DNA of 64,000 nucleotides, from contig NZ_JAKILT010000013.1 in the NCBI RefSeq assembly GCF_023283535.1, forward strand, positions 1 through 64,000, given 5' to 3'. Below the pieces are notes generated by a model. It worked only from the letters and a program-made list of their open reading frames with translations. It made no database searches and had not been told where the DNA came from. Source of the DNA: Shewanella sairae (GTDB lineage: Bacteria > Pseudomonadota > Gammaproteobacteria > Enterobacterales > Shewanellaceae). Both the position numbers and the translations under genes were made by a program. This document shows, in pieces, positions 1 through 10,281 of this stretch (its first letter is position 1; each line of letters starts with the position of its first letter).

Positions 1-250
1 GCTTTTTTCGTTATTGTCTGGACTCTCTATTACGAAAAGTGACCGAACGAACATGGGGAAATAAAAAGCCCGAACGCAGTGAGGTTCAGTACCCATGTGG
101 AGTAGGGTGAAGCCCTTGTGCTTATCAAACGAAGTTTGATGCATGGGGTGAACGCGGAGAACTTGCTCGAAGCTGGCCATTTCCAGGCGCCTATTTATTC
201 TCGAAAGAGAAGCAAGAAAGCCCGCTACCATGTAGCGGGCTTTTTTACGT
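1..250. other. Intergenic stretch, no gene supported
   Basis: No convincing reading frame begins here on either strand. The stretch holds several short hairpin-forming sequences and closes with a strong terminator at 218-246. It may be the tail of a transcript that starts outside the window. Nothing further can be assigned. Confidence 0.5.
218..246 (+). terminator. Rho-independent terminator
   Basis: An 11-bp perfect stem (AAGCCCGCTAC at 218-228, GTAGCGGGCTT at 232-242) with a 3-base loop is followed by a run of T on the plus strand. It probably ends a transcript from the left, outside the window. Confidence 0.75.
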
Positions 251-255
251 CTGTA

Positions 256-299
256 ATACCATTCCATCTTAACACTTATACCATTCCATCTTAACACTT
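256..299. repeat. Two tandem 22-bp direct repeats at the IS end
   Basis: A 22-base unit beginning ATACCATTCCATC occurs at 256-277 and again at 278-299. It coincides with the left end of the IS630-type element, so the terminal sequence of the element has been duplicated. Confidence 0.75.
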
Positions 300-853
300 A
301 GTCATCTTTGCCCAGTATCTTCGGCATAGGGGCATCACTCTTTTCGTATCACTAATGAAGTTGTTCCAAGCATCGCAGCAGGCATTAACGATATCCTCAT
401 AACCATGAAAGTGACGATTAGCTAAGTAGTGCTGGCGCAACCAACTCCATACCTGCTCTATCGGATTTAGCTCCGGCGAGTACGGTGGCAACTTTATAAT
501 GCTGAGGTTGGTAAACTCATCTGCAATATCAGCTGTATGCCAACCTGCGCCATCCATTACCACTACAGCATGTCGTCCCGGTTTTGTCCTTTGCGCAATT
601 TGCGATAGGTGCTGACGCATGATGTCTTTACTTAAGTACGGAACAATTAATGCTTCAGTCTCTCCGGTTTCTGGGCAGACTGCGCCAAAGAAGTGTGCAT
701 ATTCAAATTGTTGCTGGCGAACTGCTCGTGGGCGGGAGCCTTTTCTAGCCCATATGCGTGTTGTCGTGTTTTGCTGCCCAAAACGCGCTTCATCTTGAAA
801 CCATTACTTTTACAAATAGCTAGACAAGCTCGAGTGCTACACTACCAGGTATG

Positions 854-1123
854 TTATACCAATCAGTATAAACATTTAGTCGCTCAGCGAGAGTTTAGCG
901 GTTTTGAGGCAAGGCAACGAGCGAAGGGCATAGTTGTTCTACGTTCAAGTTCGTTAACACAGCATCAGAATCGCTAAAACTCGCCAGTCTGGAACGTTTT
1001 TGGCTGCCTACTTCTGTGTTGAATAGATTTATAAGGGAATAACCATTATTACAGCTATTCGCCTTGAATTAGTTTGCCAAAAATCGTTCTGAGCTGAGCA
1101 AATTCTTATACTGATTGGTATAA
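854..1123. mobile_element. 270-bp miniature inverted-repeat element, copy 1
   Basis: The element is bounded by a perfect 18-bp terminal inverted repeat, TTATACCAATCAGTATAA at 854-871 and its reverse complement at 1106-1123. It has no coding capacity of its own. It sits inside the IS630-type transposase gene. The size, the TA-rich ends and the absence of a transposase fit a MITE of the IS630/Tc1/mariner type. Confidence 0.8.
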
Positions 1124-1208
1124 GGATCGTTTCCAACTGGAACTTTTTTAAAAGCCGTTTGGGCTTCTATTGATTGTTTTGGATGTTTGGAACGACTGGT
1201 TATCCAAC

Positions 1209-1478
1209 TAATACCAATCAGTATAAACATTTAGTCGCTCAGCTAGAGTTTAGCGGTTTTGAGGCAAGGCAACGAGCGAAGGGCATAGTTGTTCTACGTT
1301 CAAGTTCGTTAACACAGCATCAGAATCGCTAAAACTCGCCAGTCTGGAACGTTTTTGGCTGCCTACTTCTGTGTTGAATAGATTTATAAGGGAATAACCA
1401 TTATTACAGCTATTCGCCTTGAATTAGTTTGCCAAAAATCGTTCTGAGCTGAGCAAATTCTTATACTGATTTGTATAA
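1209..1478. mobile_element. 270-bp miniature inverted-repeat element, copy 2
   Basis: This copy is almost identical to the one at 854-1123. One visible internal change (C/T near 1242) and one change in the right terminal repeat (a T for G at 1471-1472) separate them. The left end begins TAATACCAATC, so the outermost bases differ from copy 1. It is part of the 355-bp tandem duplication. Confidence 0.8.
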
Positions 1479-2063
1479 GGATCGTTTCCAACTGGAACTT
1501 TTTTAAAAGCCGTTTGGGCTTCTATTGCTTGTTTTGGATGTTTGGAACGACTGGTTATCCAATTAAAACCCAATTGCTCCAATAACTTGTAAATCGCATT
1601 AGGGTGGTAATCCACATTAAAACTCAGCTGGATATATTTGAGGATCGCATCGCCAGTTAGTCTGCCGCCCGAGGCGTTTGTGCATCGGTCTTCAATATAG
1701 CAACTAAGCTGCTTCTTTTGAGTTACGGTTAAATAGCTATCACGGCCTTTATTCTTTTTGGCATCGAGTCCTTTACACCATTAGCAAGATATTTGGCGAC
1801 CCAAGCATTAACACTAGCACGGGCCACTTTCAGTCTTAGTGCAGCTTCAGTTCGGCTGTTTCCTTCTCGGAAGAGTGCAACAGCGAGTAATCGCATGCGT
1901 TTACGCGGCTCTTTTTCAGCTCGAGATAAAGCTAATATCTCTTCTGCGCTATAAGTTTTCAAGTGTAGATACAGTTTAAGAATGGTGGCTATATTAGCTC
2001 ACACCTCATTACTGATTGGTAGAGTCTAGATTACAGCTAACAGTAAGTCAGCCTTACTGGCAT

Positions 2064-2090
2064 AAAAAAGCCAGAGCGGTGCTCTGGCTT
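2064..2090 (-). terminator. Terminator of hemB
   Basis: A 10-bp stem (AAGCCAGAGC at 2068-2077 with GCTCTGGCTT at 2081-2090) has a 3-base loop and a T run on the minus strand, just downstream of the hemB stop. Confidence 0.85.
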
Positions 2091-2118
2091 TCTAGTTTCT
2101 ATATCGCGCAAGTAGAGT

Positions 2119-3153
<1,035 letters not shown>

Positions 3154-3159
3154 TTAATT

Positions 3160-5025
3160 TTATATTGGGCTGTATAGTTTAGTACGATTACGCCCTTCAT
3201 TCTTTGCTTGATAAAGTGCTTTATCAGCTTGCTCTAGCAGCAAGGTTGTATGTTCTTCTGAGGTGACAATTTCACTTTTTACACCGATACTAACGGTTAG
3301 CGGGAAGCTATCATCACCCCAAATAATTGGCTGTTCACTAATGGCTTTTCTTATAGTCTCAGCCACTTGTAAAGCACCAACTTGATCAGTGTTGGGTAAT
3401 ATAATAGCAAACTCCTCACCACCAAAACGTGACACTAGATCAGTTGGTCGCTTTAAGTTTTGTTTTAGTGTTGTTGCGACAACCCGTAACGCTTGATCGC
3501 CAGCAAGATGTCCATATGAGTCATTGATTGATTTGAAGTGGTCTAGATCAAGCATCAATATCGACATAGGCGTTTGTTGCCTGCGGCTGATCCGTCCTTC
3601 AGCAACGATACGTTTATCGAAGGAATTTCTATTTTTTACGCCTGTTAGACTATCTATTTTTGCTTGTTCTGTCAGCTTCTGGTTTGCATCATTGAGCTCA
3701 CGTAATGCGATTTCTAGTTCTAAGGTACGTTCTTGTACTTTTTGGCTTAATTGTTCACTACTACGGGCTTCGATACGTAGTGCTTTATCTTTATGTTCTT
3801 TAGCTTCCTTCGCTTGTGCTAGGGCTTCTTGTTGAATTTTTAATTTAGCTAAACGTTCGTCGTTATAACGTATCGCTAATAGTGCAGCCATGAATAGTAC
3901 TTCGAAACTTAAGCCAATAAGAAAAGGAGTTTTTGCCTCGATATCCCAATTAATTAAGTCAAGATAAAGTGCACCGGAAAGCAGTGAACCAAGCATCATA
4001 CCTATCCAGCCGATAGCGAATAGTTTTGCTAATTTATAACCTTTAAATGCTTGTGTCGCCGACATATACATTAACATGACGCTGGCAAACATCACTGAGT
4101 ATATGGTTAATTTTAAGGCTATGGTGTAGCTAAGAAAAAGCCCACTGATTAGCAGTAATATAGATAGAGCGGCGCAGATGCGGCACAGCCTTAACATGGT
4201 TTGATTGTGATATTTAAACTGCATAACTTTTTCTGAAAACAGAAAAACAAACATCATCGATAAGCTTAAAAGTGCCGGTAAAGCATACTGTTGTAATACT
4301 GGAAAGTTTGGCCAAATAAACCGAAACGCAAGACCATGCAATGTTGCGACGAAAAAGGTTATTGAGAGCACATATCCGGAAAAATAGGTATAGCTAAAAG
4401 AGTGAGATGTTATCGCAATAAAGAGGCTAAAGAGTCCGATAGCTGCGAGAATGCCCAACTGAAAACCATAGAAAACCGCTTGTAGCTCTGCATCTTGATA
4501 ATAGGCATCACTCGACCATAATGTGAGGGGGATATTGGCTGCACCTGTGTTATCAATTTTTAAGTAAAACTGATGGTTGTCTAATTGATTACTTGAGAAA
4601 GAATATAGAAAGTTTGTACTGATAACCTCTCTTTGCTTAAAAGGTAATAGGTCGCCTAAGTGCAGGTGTTCAACCAATTGTGAATTTTTGACATGGTATA
4701 GTTCGATGAAGTCTAAATGCGGATTAGCTAACGACAAGGTTTGCTGCCTAGTCTGTTTTGCGATTTGACTGATACTAAACTTTAACCAATATGTTTTGTT
4801 GTTAATCCCACGGATATGTTTATCTTCATATTGCTGCCAATCAATAGCTGCTGACTCTAGGTAAGCTAAATCCACTTTGACTGGTTGCTTTGCTAGGTAA
4901 AGTACTTGGCTTAACGGCACTTCGTCAGATGTTTTCTCTGTAATAATAAGCCGCTCTTCTGCGCTAATTATGCCAGAAAAAAAGAGAATAAATATGAGCG
5001 CTAGATGGTTAAAGCTAAATCGCAT
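3160..5025 (-). CDS. Membrane diguanylate cyclase with 7TMR-DISM sensor
   Basis: Predicted to make cyclic di-GMP from GTP at the inner membrane in response to a periplasmic ligand. A signal peptide (about residues 1-22) leads to a periplasmic 7TMR-DISMED2-type domain (about 30-170). Seven membrane helices (about 185-390), a coiled coil rich in Lys, Ala and Glu (about 395-455) and a GGDEF domain (about 460-621) follow. The catalytic motif is GGEEF at 535-539, an active form. The inhibitory I-site RPTD lies exactly five residues before it, so product feedback is expected. The start codon shares one base with the tatD stop (TAATG), which implies translational coupling. The sensed ligand cannot be told. 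Confidence 0.9.
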   Translation of the reverse strand: MRFSFNHLALIFILFFSGIISAEERLIITEKTSDEVPLSQVLYLAKQPVKVDLAYLESAAIDWQQYEDKHIRGINNKTYWLKFSISQIAKQTRQQTLSLANPHLDFIELYHVKNSQLVEHLHLGDLLPFKQREVISTNFLYSFSSNQLDNHQFYLKIDNTGAANIPLTLWSSDAYYQDAELQAVFYGFQLGILAAIGLFSLFIAITSHSFSYTYFSGYVLSITFFVATLHGLAFRFIWPNFPVLQQYALPALLSLSMMFVFLFSEKVMQFKYHNQTMLRLCRICAALSILLLISGLFLSYTIALKLTIYSVMFASVMLMYMSATQAFKGYKLAKLFAIGWIGMMLGSLLSGALYLDLINWDIEAKTPFLIGLSFEVLFMAALLAIRYNDERLAKLKIQQEALAQAKEAKEHKDKALRIEARSSEQLSQKVQERTLELEIALRELNDANQKLTEQAKIDSLTGVKNRNSFDKRIVAEGRISRRQQTPMSILMLDLDHFKSINDSYGHLAGDQALRVVATTLKQNLKRPTDLVSRFGGEEFAIILPNTDQVGALQVAETIRKAISEQPIIWGDDSFPLTVSIGVKSEIVTSEEHTTLLLEQADKALYQAKNEGRNRTKLYSPI

Positions 5026-5819
5026 TAATTATGTAAACCAAAAAAAGTACGGCTATTTATATAAGTTTGAGAGGCAAAACCTTTAACGGATTGCTGTCTG
5101 AGCACAGCAATATACTCCGCAATATAAGGCAGATACTTTGGCTCATTTTTACAGGATTTTGGCTTAGGTCGCATACTTCTAGGGATGAGGTATGGGCTGT
5201 CTGTTTCGATAAGAATACGGTTATCAGGAATAAGCGGTACAATCGAAGCCAACTCTTGGCCGCGGCGTTCATCACAGACCCAGCCAGTAATACCAAGGTA
5301 TAGATCTTGCTCAATATAGGCTTCTAAAGCAGCTCTATTACCGGTAAAACAATGCAAAAGTGCAGCTGGTAACTGCGGGCGATACTCTTTTAAAATTGCT
5401 AAAAAGTCTTCATGAGCATCACGTTCGTGCATGAGTACTGGCATATTAAGCTCAACGGCCAAGGCAAGCTGAGCTGCAAAAGCTTTACGTTGCATGTTAC
5501 GTGGAGAGAAGTCTCTATTGTAATCTAAACCGCATTCACCGATAGCGATAACGCTTGACTGGCGAACAAGCTCTCTTATCATTTCTGCACTATCCAATTG
5601 CCATTCGCTAGCATGGTGAGGGTGAACCCCTGCTGTACTATATAGCTGTTCTGGGAATTGCTGACAAAGCTTGGCAGCTTGCTTACTCTCTTCAATATGG
5701 CTACCGATGACAACCATAGAGGTAACAGAGTGCGCCTTGGCATCATCAACAACTCGTTGAATATCTTTTTCTAAAGAGCTGCCAATGAGGTTGACAGCTA
5801 TATCCATATATTGGGGCAT
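5025..5819 (-). CDS. tatD: TatD-family metal-dependent deoxyribonuclease
   Basis: A cytosolic TIM-barrel metallo-hydrolase; E. coli TatD is a 3'-5' exonuclease implicated in DNA repair and fragmentation. The 264 residues carry the family signatures in order: MDIAVNL, AGVHPHHA, GECGLDYNRD, MHERDAHEDF, HCFTG, GITGWVCDERRG and ETDSPYL. The GITGWVCDERRG match points to TatD proper rather than YcfH or YjjV. It starts by a one-base overlap (TAATG) with the stop of the upstream periplasmic protein gene. MPQYMDI leaves an alternative start at the fifth residue. Confidence 0.92.
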   Translation of the reverse strand: MPQYMDIAVNLIGSSLEKDIQRVVDDAKAHSVTSMVVIGSHIEESKQAAKLCQQFPEQLYSTAGVHPHHASEWQLDSAEMIRELVRQSSVIAIGECGLDYNRDFSPRNMQRKAFAAQLALAVELNMPVLMHERDAHEDFLAILKEYRPQLPAALLHCFTGNRAALEAYIEQDLYLGITGWVCDERRGQELASIVPLIPDNRILIETDSPYLIPRSMRPKPKSCKNEPKYLPYIAEYIAVLRQQSVKGFASQTYINSRTFFGLHN

Positions 5820-6322
5820 TATTTTAAACGCTTCACTCGAATCGTGGTATTGCGGTCATCAGTTCCAAGCATGAAGGAGCCTAATGCAGCTTTTTCTATA
5901 AACACTTTTTGTTCTGCTTTAATTCTATAACTGCGGCTATCTGTTTGCTTCCAAACTTGGCCATTATTAAATGTAATCTTTAATGCACCATAAGGATCTT
6001 TAGTTACTTTATTGACTTCTAAATAGATTTTGCTGACTTCGTCTTCTTCTGCTTTCTTTACTTTACCAAAGTTATCTTCTATGGAGCTTTCGACTGTTGA
6101 AGCTACTGTTGCGGTTGAAGCCGCAACGGCAATCGCTTCAGTGGTAACGCTTGTTTTTGCTTGTGAGTCTAAAGAAGATGATAGGTTGTCGTAACAGATT
6201 AGGCGATCTAGCTTGTCTTTAATTGCAGCGCACTGTGATAGTTGGCTTTCTAATGATGCATTGGCAGTGGTTGAGATAAATAACGATGCAACACTGAGTA
6301 GGATTAAACGAGGCTTGATCAT
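5819..6322 (-). CDS. Periplasmic protein with a VasI-like cysteine motif
   Basis: A signal peptide (about residues 1-22, cleaved after TANA) precedes a 167-residue protein of unknown function. Residues about 31-46 read CAAIKDKLDRLICYDN. This C-x(n)-RLxCYD pattern is also seen in the type VI secretion-associated VasI family and in other small envelope proteins. The middle is Ala, Thr and Val rich and low in complexity. The C-terminal part (NNGQVWKQTD through GSFMLGTDDRNT) looks like a small beta-domain. There is no type VI cluster nearby, so a secretion role is not supported. A good ribosome site (AAGGAAG) precedes the start. It is first in the tatD-cyclase-hemB group. Confidence 0.75.
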   Translation of the reverse strand: MIKPRLILLSVASLFISTTANASLESQLSQCAAIKDKLDRLICYDNLSSSLDSQAKTSVTTEAIAVAASTATVASTVESSIEDNFGKVKKAEEDEVSKIYLEVNKVTKDPYGALKITFNNGQVWKQTDSRSYRIKAEQKVFIEKAALGSFMLGTDDRNTTIRVKRLK

Positions 6323-6420
6323 CTGTAACTTCCTTTTATTTTTATAAAGCAGGCTTGTAGCTGATTTTACATTTTATTGGGTTAATTGAAACCGCAAAAT
6401 TAATCTGTACAGCCACTATA

Positions 6421-6473
6421 AAAATAAAAAAGGTACTATCTAAACCTGTTAAGGACGAGATAATACCTTTTCA
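6421..6473 (-). terminator. Terminator downstream of tatC
   Basis: On the minus strand an imperfect stem (AAAGGTATTATCT pairing with AGATAGTACCTTT, 6428-6472) is followed by a T-rich run. It separates the ubi-tat genes from the next group. Confidence 0.65.
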
Positions 6474-6494
6474 TAGGATGATTAAGAAAGTGAA

Positions 6495-7262
6495 TTACGA
6501 CTCAGACTCTTTCTGTTCGTCTCTTTCTGCGTTTTCGTCATCTTCTTCATTATCTTTACTGTAAAAACGCGCTGCAATCAAACCACCTTCAAACAAAATT
6601 AGCATTGGAATCGCTAACATTGTTTGCGAAATAATATCTGGTGGTGTTAGTAGCATACCGATAATGAATGCACCGACTACGATATAAGGGCGTTTTTCTT
6701 TTAGGTCAGCAGGAGTTGTTACACCGGCCCAACATAGCAGTACAACCGCTACAGGGATTTCAAAAGCTAAACCAAAAGCAAAAAATAGTTTTAGAATAAA
6801 GCTTAGATAACTACTGATGTCGGTTGCGACTTCCACCCCTTCTGGTGCGGCACTGGCGAAGAAGCCAAAGACGACCGGAAATACGATATAGTAAGCAAAC
6901 GCGATACCTAGATAAAAAAGCAGTGTGCTACTAGTGAGTAATGGCACTACCAAACGCTTTTCATGCTTATATAAGCCTGGTGCGACAAAAGACCACACTT
7001 GATAAAGGACATAAGGAACTGCAACAAAAAACGACAGCACTAATGTCAATTTAAAAGGGGCAAAAAATGGCGCAGCTACATCAGTTGCAATCATACTGCT
7101 TGATTCAGGCAGAACTTGCATTAATGGTGTGGCCATATAATGGTAGATATCGTTAGCCCAGTAAACTAAGCAAAGAAATACCAAAAGAACACTACCAATT
7201 GCTTTTAATATCTTGGTGCGTAACTCAAGCAAGTGGCTAATTAATGGCTGCTGTTGTGACAT
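6495..7262 (-). CDS. tatC: Sec-independent protein translocase subunit TatC
   Basis: The core receptor of the twin-arginine translocase, which exports folded proteins across the inner membrane by recognising RR signal peptides with TatB. At 255 residues it is close to E. coli length (258). It shows six hydrophobic segments, the cytoplasmic N-terminal LISHLLELR motif with its conserved Glu, and the periplasmic-loop sequence [11 protein letters not shown]. The C-terminal tail is highly acidic ([17 protein letters not shown]). It lies 3 bp after tatB, in the order tatA-tatB-tatC. Confidence 0.96.
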   Translation of the reverse strand: MSQQQPLISHLLELRTKILKAIGSVLLVFLCLVYWANDIYHYMATPLMQVLPESSSMIATDVAAPFFAPFKLTLVLSFFVAVPYVLYQVWSFVAPGLYKHEKRLVVPLLTSSTLLFYLGIAFAYYIVFPVVFGFFASAAPEGVEVATDISSYLSFILKLFFAFGLAFEIPVAVVLLCWAGVTTPADLKEKRPYIVVGAFIIGMLLTPPDIISQTMLAIPMLILFEGGLIAARFYSKDNEEDDENAERDEQKESES

Positions 7263-7265
7263 GGA

Positions 7266-7664
7266 CTACCCATTAGGTTTGTCTGAATTAGCACTTGTTG
7301 TCGAGCTTGTCTCTGCAGTCGAGGTTTCTTTGGCTGGAGTAGTATCTTTCGCCGCAGGAACGTCTTCTACTTGATAAGGACGATTAACAGATTGAGCCGC
7401 TTCTTTTAATTGATCGATTGAATCCTGTAACTCTGGAGAAAGGTTTTTTAAGCCCTGACTCTCTGCATTTTTCAAATCAGAATGCAGTTGCTCAATTTTA
7501 AGCTCTTGCTCTAATTCGTCTTTTACCGAGTTAGCCATTTTTTTCATGGCGCGGATCCAGCTAGAAATTGAGCGCACAGCGGTTGGGAGTCTTTCAGGGC
7601 CAAGTACTACTAGGCCCAAGATCCCAATCAGCAGCAACTCCATAAAGCCGATACCGTCGAACAT
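7266..7664 (-). CDS. tatB: Sec-independent protein translocase subunit TatB
   Basis: Partners TatC in the receptor complex for twin-arginine signal peptides. One N-terminal membrane helix (about residues 6-22) ends in the hinge LGPERLP, followed by an amphipathic helix and a long polar tail rich in Ala, Thr, Ser and Glu. The glutamate in the helix (FMELLL) is typical of TatB rather than TatA. It lies 6 bp after tatA. Confidence 0.95.
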   Translation of the reverse strand: MFDGIGFMELLLIGILGLVVLGPERLPTAVRSISSWIRAMKKMANSVKDELEQELKIEQLHSDLKNAESQGLKNLSPELQDSIDQLKEAAQSVNRPYQVEDVPAAKDTTPAKETSTAETSSTTSANSDKPNG

Positions 7665-7670
7665 AGTCGA

Positions 7671-7940
7671 TTACGCCTGTTCTTTACCTTTAGACTCAGC
7701 CTTTTTTTCAGCTGTCTCAGCAACTTTTGCAGTTTCTGTCACTTTTGCAGTGTCAGTAGCTGGCTTGTCAGTTGCATTATCTTCTAAAGCTTTCTTTTCT
7801 TCTTCAGAAGACATGGCGTTCTTAAAGCCTTTAACTGCACCACCTAAATCGCCGCCTAGTGAACGTAACTTCTTAGTTCCAAACAATAATACGACAATTA
7901 AAGCAATAATAAGAAGTTGCGAAATACTAATGCCACCCAT
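7671..7940 (-). CDS. tatA: Sec-independent protein translocase subunit TatA
   Basis: Forms the oligomeric export conduit of the twin-arginine pathway. In its 89 residues, a membrane helix (about 6-20) ends in the canonical Phe20-Gly21 hinge (LLFGTKKL). An amphipathic helix ([16 protein letters not shown]) and a Lys/Glu/Ala tail follow. It is the first gene of the tat trio, 60 bp downstream of ubiB. Confidence 0.96.
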   Translation of the reverse strand: MGGISISQLLIIALIVVLLFGTKKLRSLGGDLGGAVKGFKNAMSSEEEKKALEDNATDKPATDTAKVTETAKVAETAEKKAESKGKEQA

Positions 7941-8000
7941 GGATGAATCCTCTTAATTAGATACTGGTTCTATTATGAACCTTTGGTTAATTAGGTCTAG

Positions 8001-9650
8001 CTAAATTTTGCGATTCTTTGGTCTAGATCGCCATCCAAGCACCCACAGAGTGAGGCCTATGCCAATACTGCCATAAGACGCCCATAGTGTAGCGTCTTGG
8101 TTTAACAAAATAGTGCCACAGATCACTAAAACAGCCGATGTAATTAAAAGATAGTTACTTTTATGAGCTTTTTGTTGATGTTTGAGATACCGATCTAACA
8201 AATTATTTTGATTTTTAGATAGGTTGCGGCCCATTTTGAGGTTGTCGTAGATCAACTCTGGCAATTCGGGCAGGTATTCTCCCCAATAAGGTAACTGTTG
8301 TTTAACTTTTGCCGCCATGGCTTTAGGTCCAACTTGCTCAGCCATCCATTGCTCTAAAAACGGCTTAGCCGTTTGCCATAAGTCAAGTTGTGGGTATAAC
8401 TGACGCCCTAAGCCTTCGATATAAAGCAAAGTTTTTTCAAGTAGCACTAGCTGAGGCTGTACAACCATGTCAAAACGTCGCGCGGTTCTAAATAGCTCAA
8501 GTAGCACATGGCCAAAAGATATTTCATCGAGTGGTTTATTGAACATAGGTTCGCAAACCACTTTTACTGCTTGCTCAAAAGCAGCGACGTCAGTATCGGC
8601 AGAGACCCAGCCTGACTCTATATATAACTGAGCAATACGGCGATAATCGCGATTAAAGAACGCAAGAAAGTTTTCAGCTAAGTAACGCTTATCTTCATCG
8701 GTTAGCGTACCCATGATGCCGCAATCTAGACCGATATAGAAAGGATCGTTAGGGTGCTCACGGCTAACAAAAATATTGCCTGGGTGCATATCGGCGTGGA
8801 AAAAGTTGTCACGAAATACTTGAGTGAAGAACAGCTCAACGCCGCGCTCCGCAAGCAGCTTTAAATTAGTGCCTTGGGCTTCAAGTGCAACTTTATCTGA
8901 CACTGGTACGCCGTCAATACGCTCCATGACAATTAAGCGCGTGAAGCAAAGGTTTTCGTACATGTAGGGGATATAAAGCGCGTTTGAGTCGATAAAGTTA
9001 TTACGTAGTTTAATCGCATTCAAGGCTTCGAGTTTTAGGTTTAACTCACCTTCAATTGTGGTGCGGTAATCTTCAATGACTTCGGCAGGGCGCAAGCGGT
9101 TATTTGCGCCCAGTAAGCTTTCTAAGAAGTCAGCAGCCTGCGACATAAGTAAGATATCAGCATGCACTTTTTGCTCAACGTCAGGGCGCAGCACTTTTAG
9201 TACGACGCTAGCACCATTAGATTTCAATGTCGCAGTGTGAACCTGAGAAATAGACGCCGAGGCTAAAGGTGTGTCATCAAAGTCATCAAAGTAATCTTCG
9301 ATAGGTGCACCTAACTCTGCTTCAATTGATGCGCGCGCGACAGCAGAATCAAATGGCGGCACTCTATCTTGCAGCATCGCTAGCTCTTCAGCCCATTCGT
9401 CTGAAAGCAGATCGCGGCGGGTTGATAGCATTTGTCCAAACTTGATATAAACAGGCCCTAGCTCTTGCATGGCGAGCTTTAAACGTTCGCCGCCTACTTT
9501 ATCTTTGTGCTTATTGCGCAGCCAGAAGAAGCAACCTCTTAGTAATTTAAAGTACCAAGGCGTTAACTTAGAGGGAATTAAATCGTCCAAGCCGTAATGT
9601 AATGCAGTACGAATGACGTGATAAGCGCGCCTGATACTTTTTACTGTCAT
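8001..9650 (-). CDS. ubiB: Ubiquinone biosynthesis ABC1/ADCK-type kinase-like protein
   Basis: An atypical kinase-fold ATPase needed for aerobic ubiquinone synthesis at the inner membrane. The family KxGQ motif is present as [13 protein letters not shown], together with the Ala-rich nucleotide loop (ASASISQVH), a conserved KVLRP lysine, the catalytic HADMHPGN and the metal-binding GLDCG. Two membrane helices close the 549-residue protein (about 497-540). The start overlaps the ubiJ stop by four bases (ATGA), in the usual ubiE-ubiJ-ubiB order. Confidence 0.96.
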   Translation of the reverse strand: MTVKSIRRAYHVIRTALHYGLDDLIPSKLTPWYFKLLRGCFFWLRNKHKDKVGGERLKLAMQELGPVYIKFGQMLSTRRDLLSDEWAEELAMLQDRVPPFDSAVARASIEAELGAPIEDYFDDFDDTPLASASISQVHTATLKSNGASVVLKVLRPDVEQKVHADILLMSQAADFLESLLGANNRLRPAEVIEDYRTTIEGELNLKLEALNAIKLRNNFIDSNALYIPYMYENLCFTRLIVMERIDGVPVSDKVALEAQGTNLKLLAERGVELFFTQVFRDNFFHADMHPGNIFVSREHPNDPFYIGLDCGIMGTLTDEDKRYLAENFLAFFNRDYRRIAQLYIESGWVSADTDVAAFEQAVKVVCEPMFNKPLDEISFGHVLLELFRTARRFDMVVQPQLVLLEKTLLYIEGLGRQLYPQLDLWQTAKPFLEQWMAEQVGPKAMAAKVKQQLPYWGEYLPELPELIYDNLKMGRNLSKNQNNLLDRYLKHQQKAHKSNYLLITSAVLVICGTILLNQDATLWASYGSIGIGLTLWVLGWRSRPKNRKI

Positions 9651-10270
9651 GGTTTAATCTTTACCCTGTTTATAAGCTGATCTACTCGAGAGGATAAGGC
9701 GGCAACATCAGTGACTAAGTCATCGATGTTATCGCTTAAATGTATGTACTCGAGTTTATGAGGAGCGAGTCGATATTCTTCGGTGGTTAGCTGGCCTATA
9801 TGTGAGCGTGTTTTGCGAAAAACGCTCGATAAATCATGTTTTGCTTGCTTTAAACCTTGGCCAATAAAATGTGTTGGTACATCACCAATGTAGCGCGAAA
9901 GCGGCTCGGCGAAATCAACATCAATGTGCTGCATGTAATGGCTAAAGCTTTGCAAAAGGCCTAAGTCACCTTCAAGGCTAAGCTTATCTTGCTTAATGAG
10001 CTCGGTCAGGTTGGCGCCTTCAGTTAATTGATACAAGGTAGTGATATCGGCATTCACTTTAGTGGTGACTTCACCTTGGTAACTTGAAAAGACTTGAACC
10101 TCATCGGCAAATAAAAAATACAGAGGCCAATTGAGTTGAGAGAGTTGAATACATAATACTTTGCCATGCAGAATACGCAGCTTGGCGTAGTCTTCAGGAG
10201 ATTGCGAGATCAGTTTATTCAAACTGATCTCAATCGCGGCGCAGGCAATTAATGGCAGGTCACGAGACAT
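9647..10270 (-). CDS. ubiJ: Ubiquinone biosynthesis accessory factor UbiJ (SCP2 domain)
   Basis: A lipid-binding SCP2-type protein that organises the soluble ubiquinone assembly complex. The 207 residues consist of an SCP2-like N-terminal domain (about 1-130) and a C-terminal helix with coiled-coil character ([16 protein letters not shown]), as in E. coli UbiJ (YigP). Assignment rests on its position between ubiE and ubiB and on the overall pattern. It begins 11 bp after ubiE. Confidence 0.9.
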   Translation of the reverse strand: MSRDLPLIACAAIEISLNKLISQSPEDYAKLRILHGKVLCIQLSQLNWPLYFLFADEVQVFSSYQGEVTTKVNADITTLYQLTEGANLTELIKQDKLSLEGDLGLLQSFSHYMQHIDVDFAEPLSRYIGDVPTHFIGQGLKQAKHDLSSVFRKTRSHIGQLTTEEYRLAPHKLEYIHLSDNIDDLVTDVAALSSRVDQLINRVKIKP

Positions 10271-10281
10271 AGCGAGTCCAA

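Larger units (their letters stand above)
854..1563. repeat. 355-bp tandem duplication (miniature element plus transposase segment)
   Basis: Positions 854-1208 and 1209-1563 are near-identical: the 270-bp miniature element followed by about 85 bp of the transposase gene. Only about three substitutions plus a change at the junction are visible. Because the flanking transposase sequence is repeated as well, this is a segmental duplication after one insertion, not two independent insertions. Confidence 0.8.
291..1962 (-). pseudogene. IS630-family transposase, broken into fragments
   Basis: The N-terminal piece (1729-1962) has a helix-turn-helix DNA-binding region. A middle piece (about 1479-1615) carries the linker ending in VPVGNDP, where the miniature element is inserted. 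The C-terminal piece (about 805 down to 291) has the DDE catalytic core: FQDEARFGQ (first Asp), VVVMDGAGWH (second Asp) and SPELNPIEQVW (Glu). The open frame of this piece extends upstream of the ATG at 620. Between the pieces are stops, frame changes and a duplicated stretch of the gene (1124-1208 repeats 1479-1563). The IS630 family assignment is firm; loss of function is inferred from the breaks. Confidence 0.85.
278..1993 (-). mobile_element. Decayed IS630-family insertion sequence
   Basis: Three pieces of one IS630-family transposase lie in order on the minus strand between imperfect inverted ends: TATACCATTCC on the left and, read on the other strand, TATAGCCACCATTC on the right. TA-type ends suit the IS630/Tc1/mariner superfamily. 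The element is interrupted by two copies of a 270-bp miniature element and is unlikely to move by itself. The boundaries are judged by eye from weak end similarity. Confidence 0.65.

Noticed and set aside
1-217. Possible tRNA or rRNA fragment at the left edge
   Set aside because: Short hairpins are present but no cloverleaf or recognisable rRNA segment could be made.
693-977. Plus-strand open frame of 94 codons over the IS630 remnant
   Set aside because: It runs antisense to the DDE transposase piece and across the miniature element; there is no ribosome site or family match.
5057-5314. Minus-strand open frame inside tatD
   Set aside because: A shadow frame of tatD with no independent start signal or family match.
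5819-6322. Evidence for a type VI secretion locus
   Set aside because: Only one weak motif; no Tss genes occur nearby.
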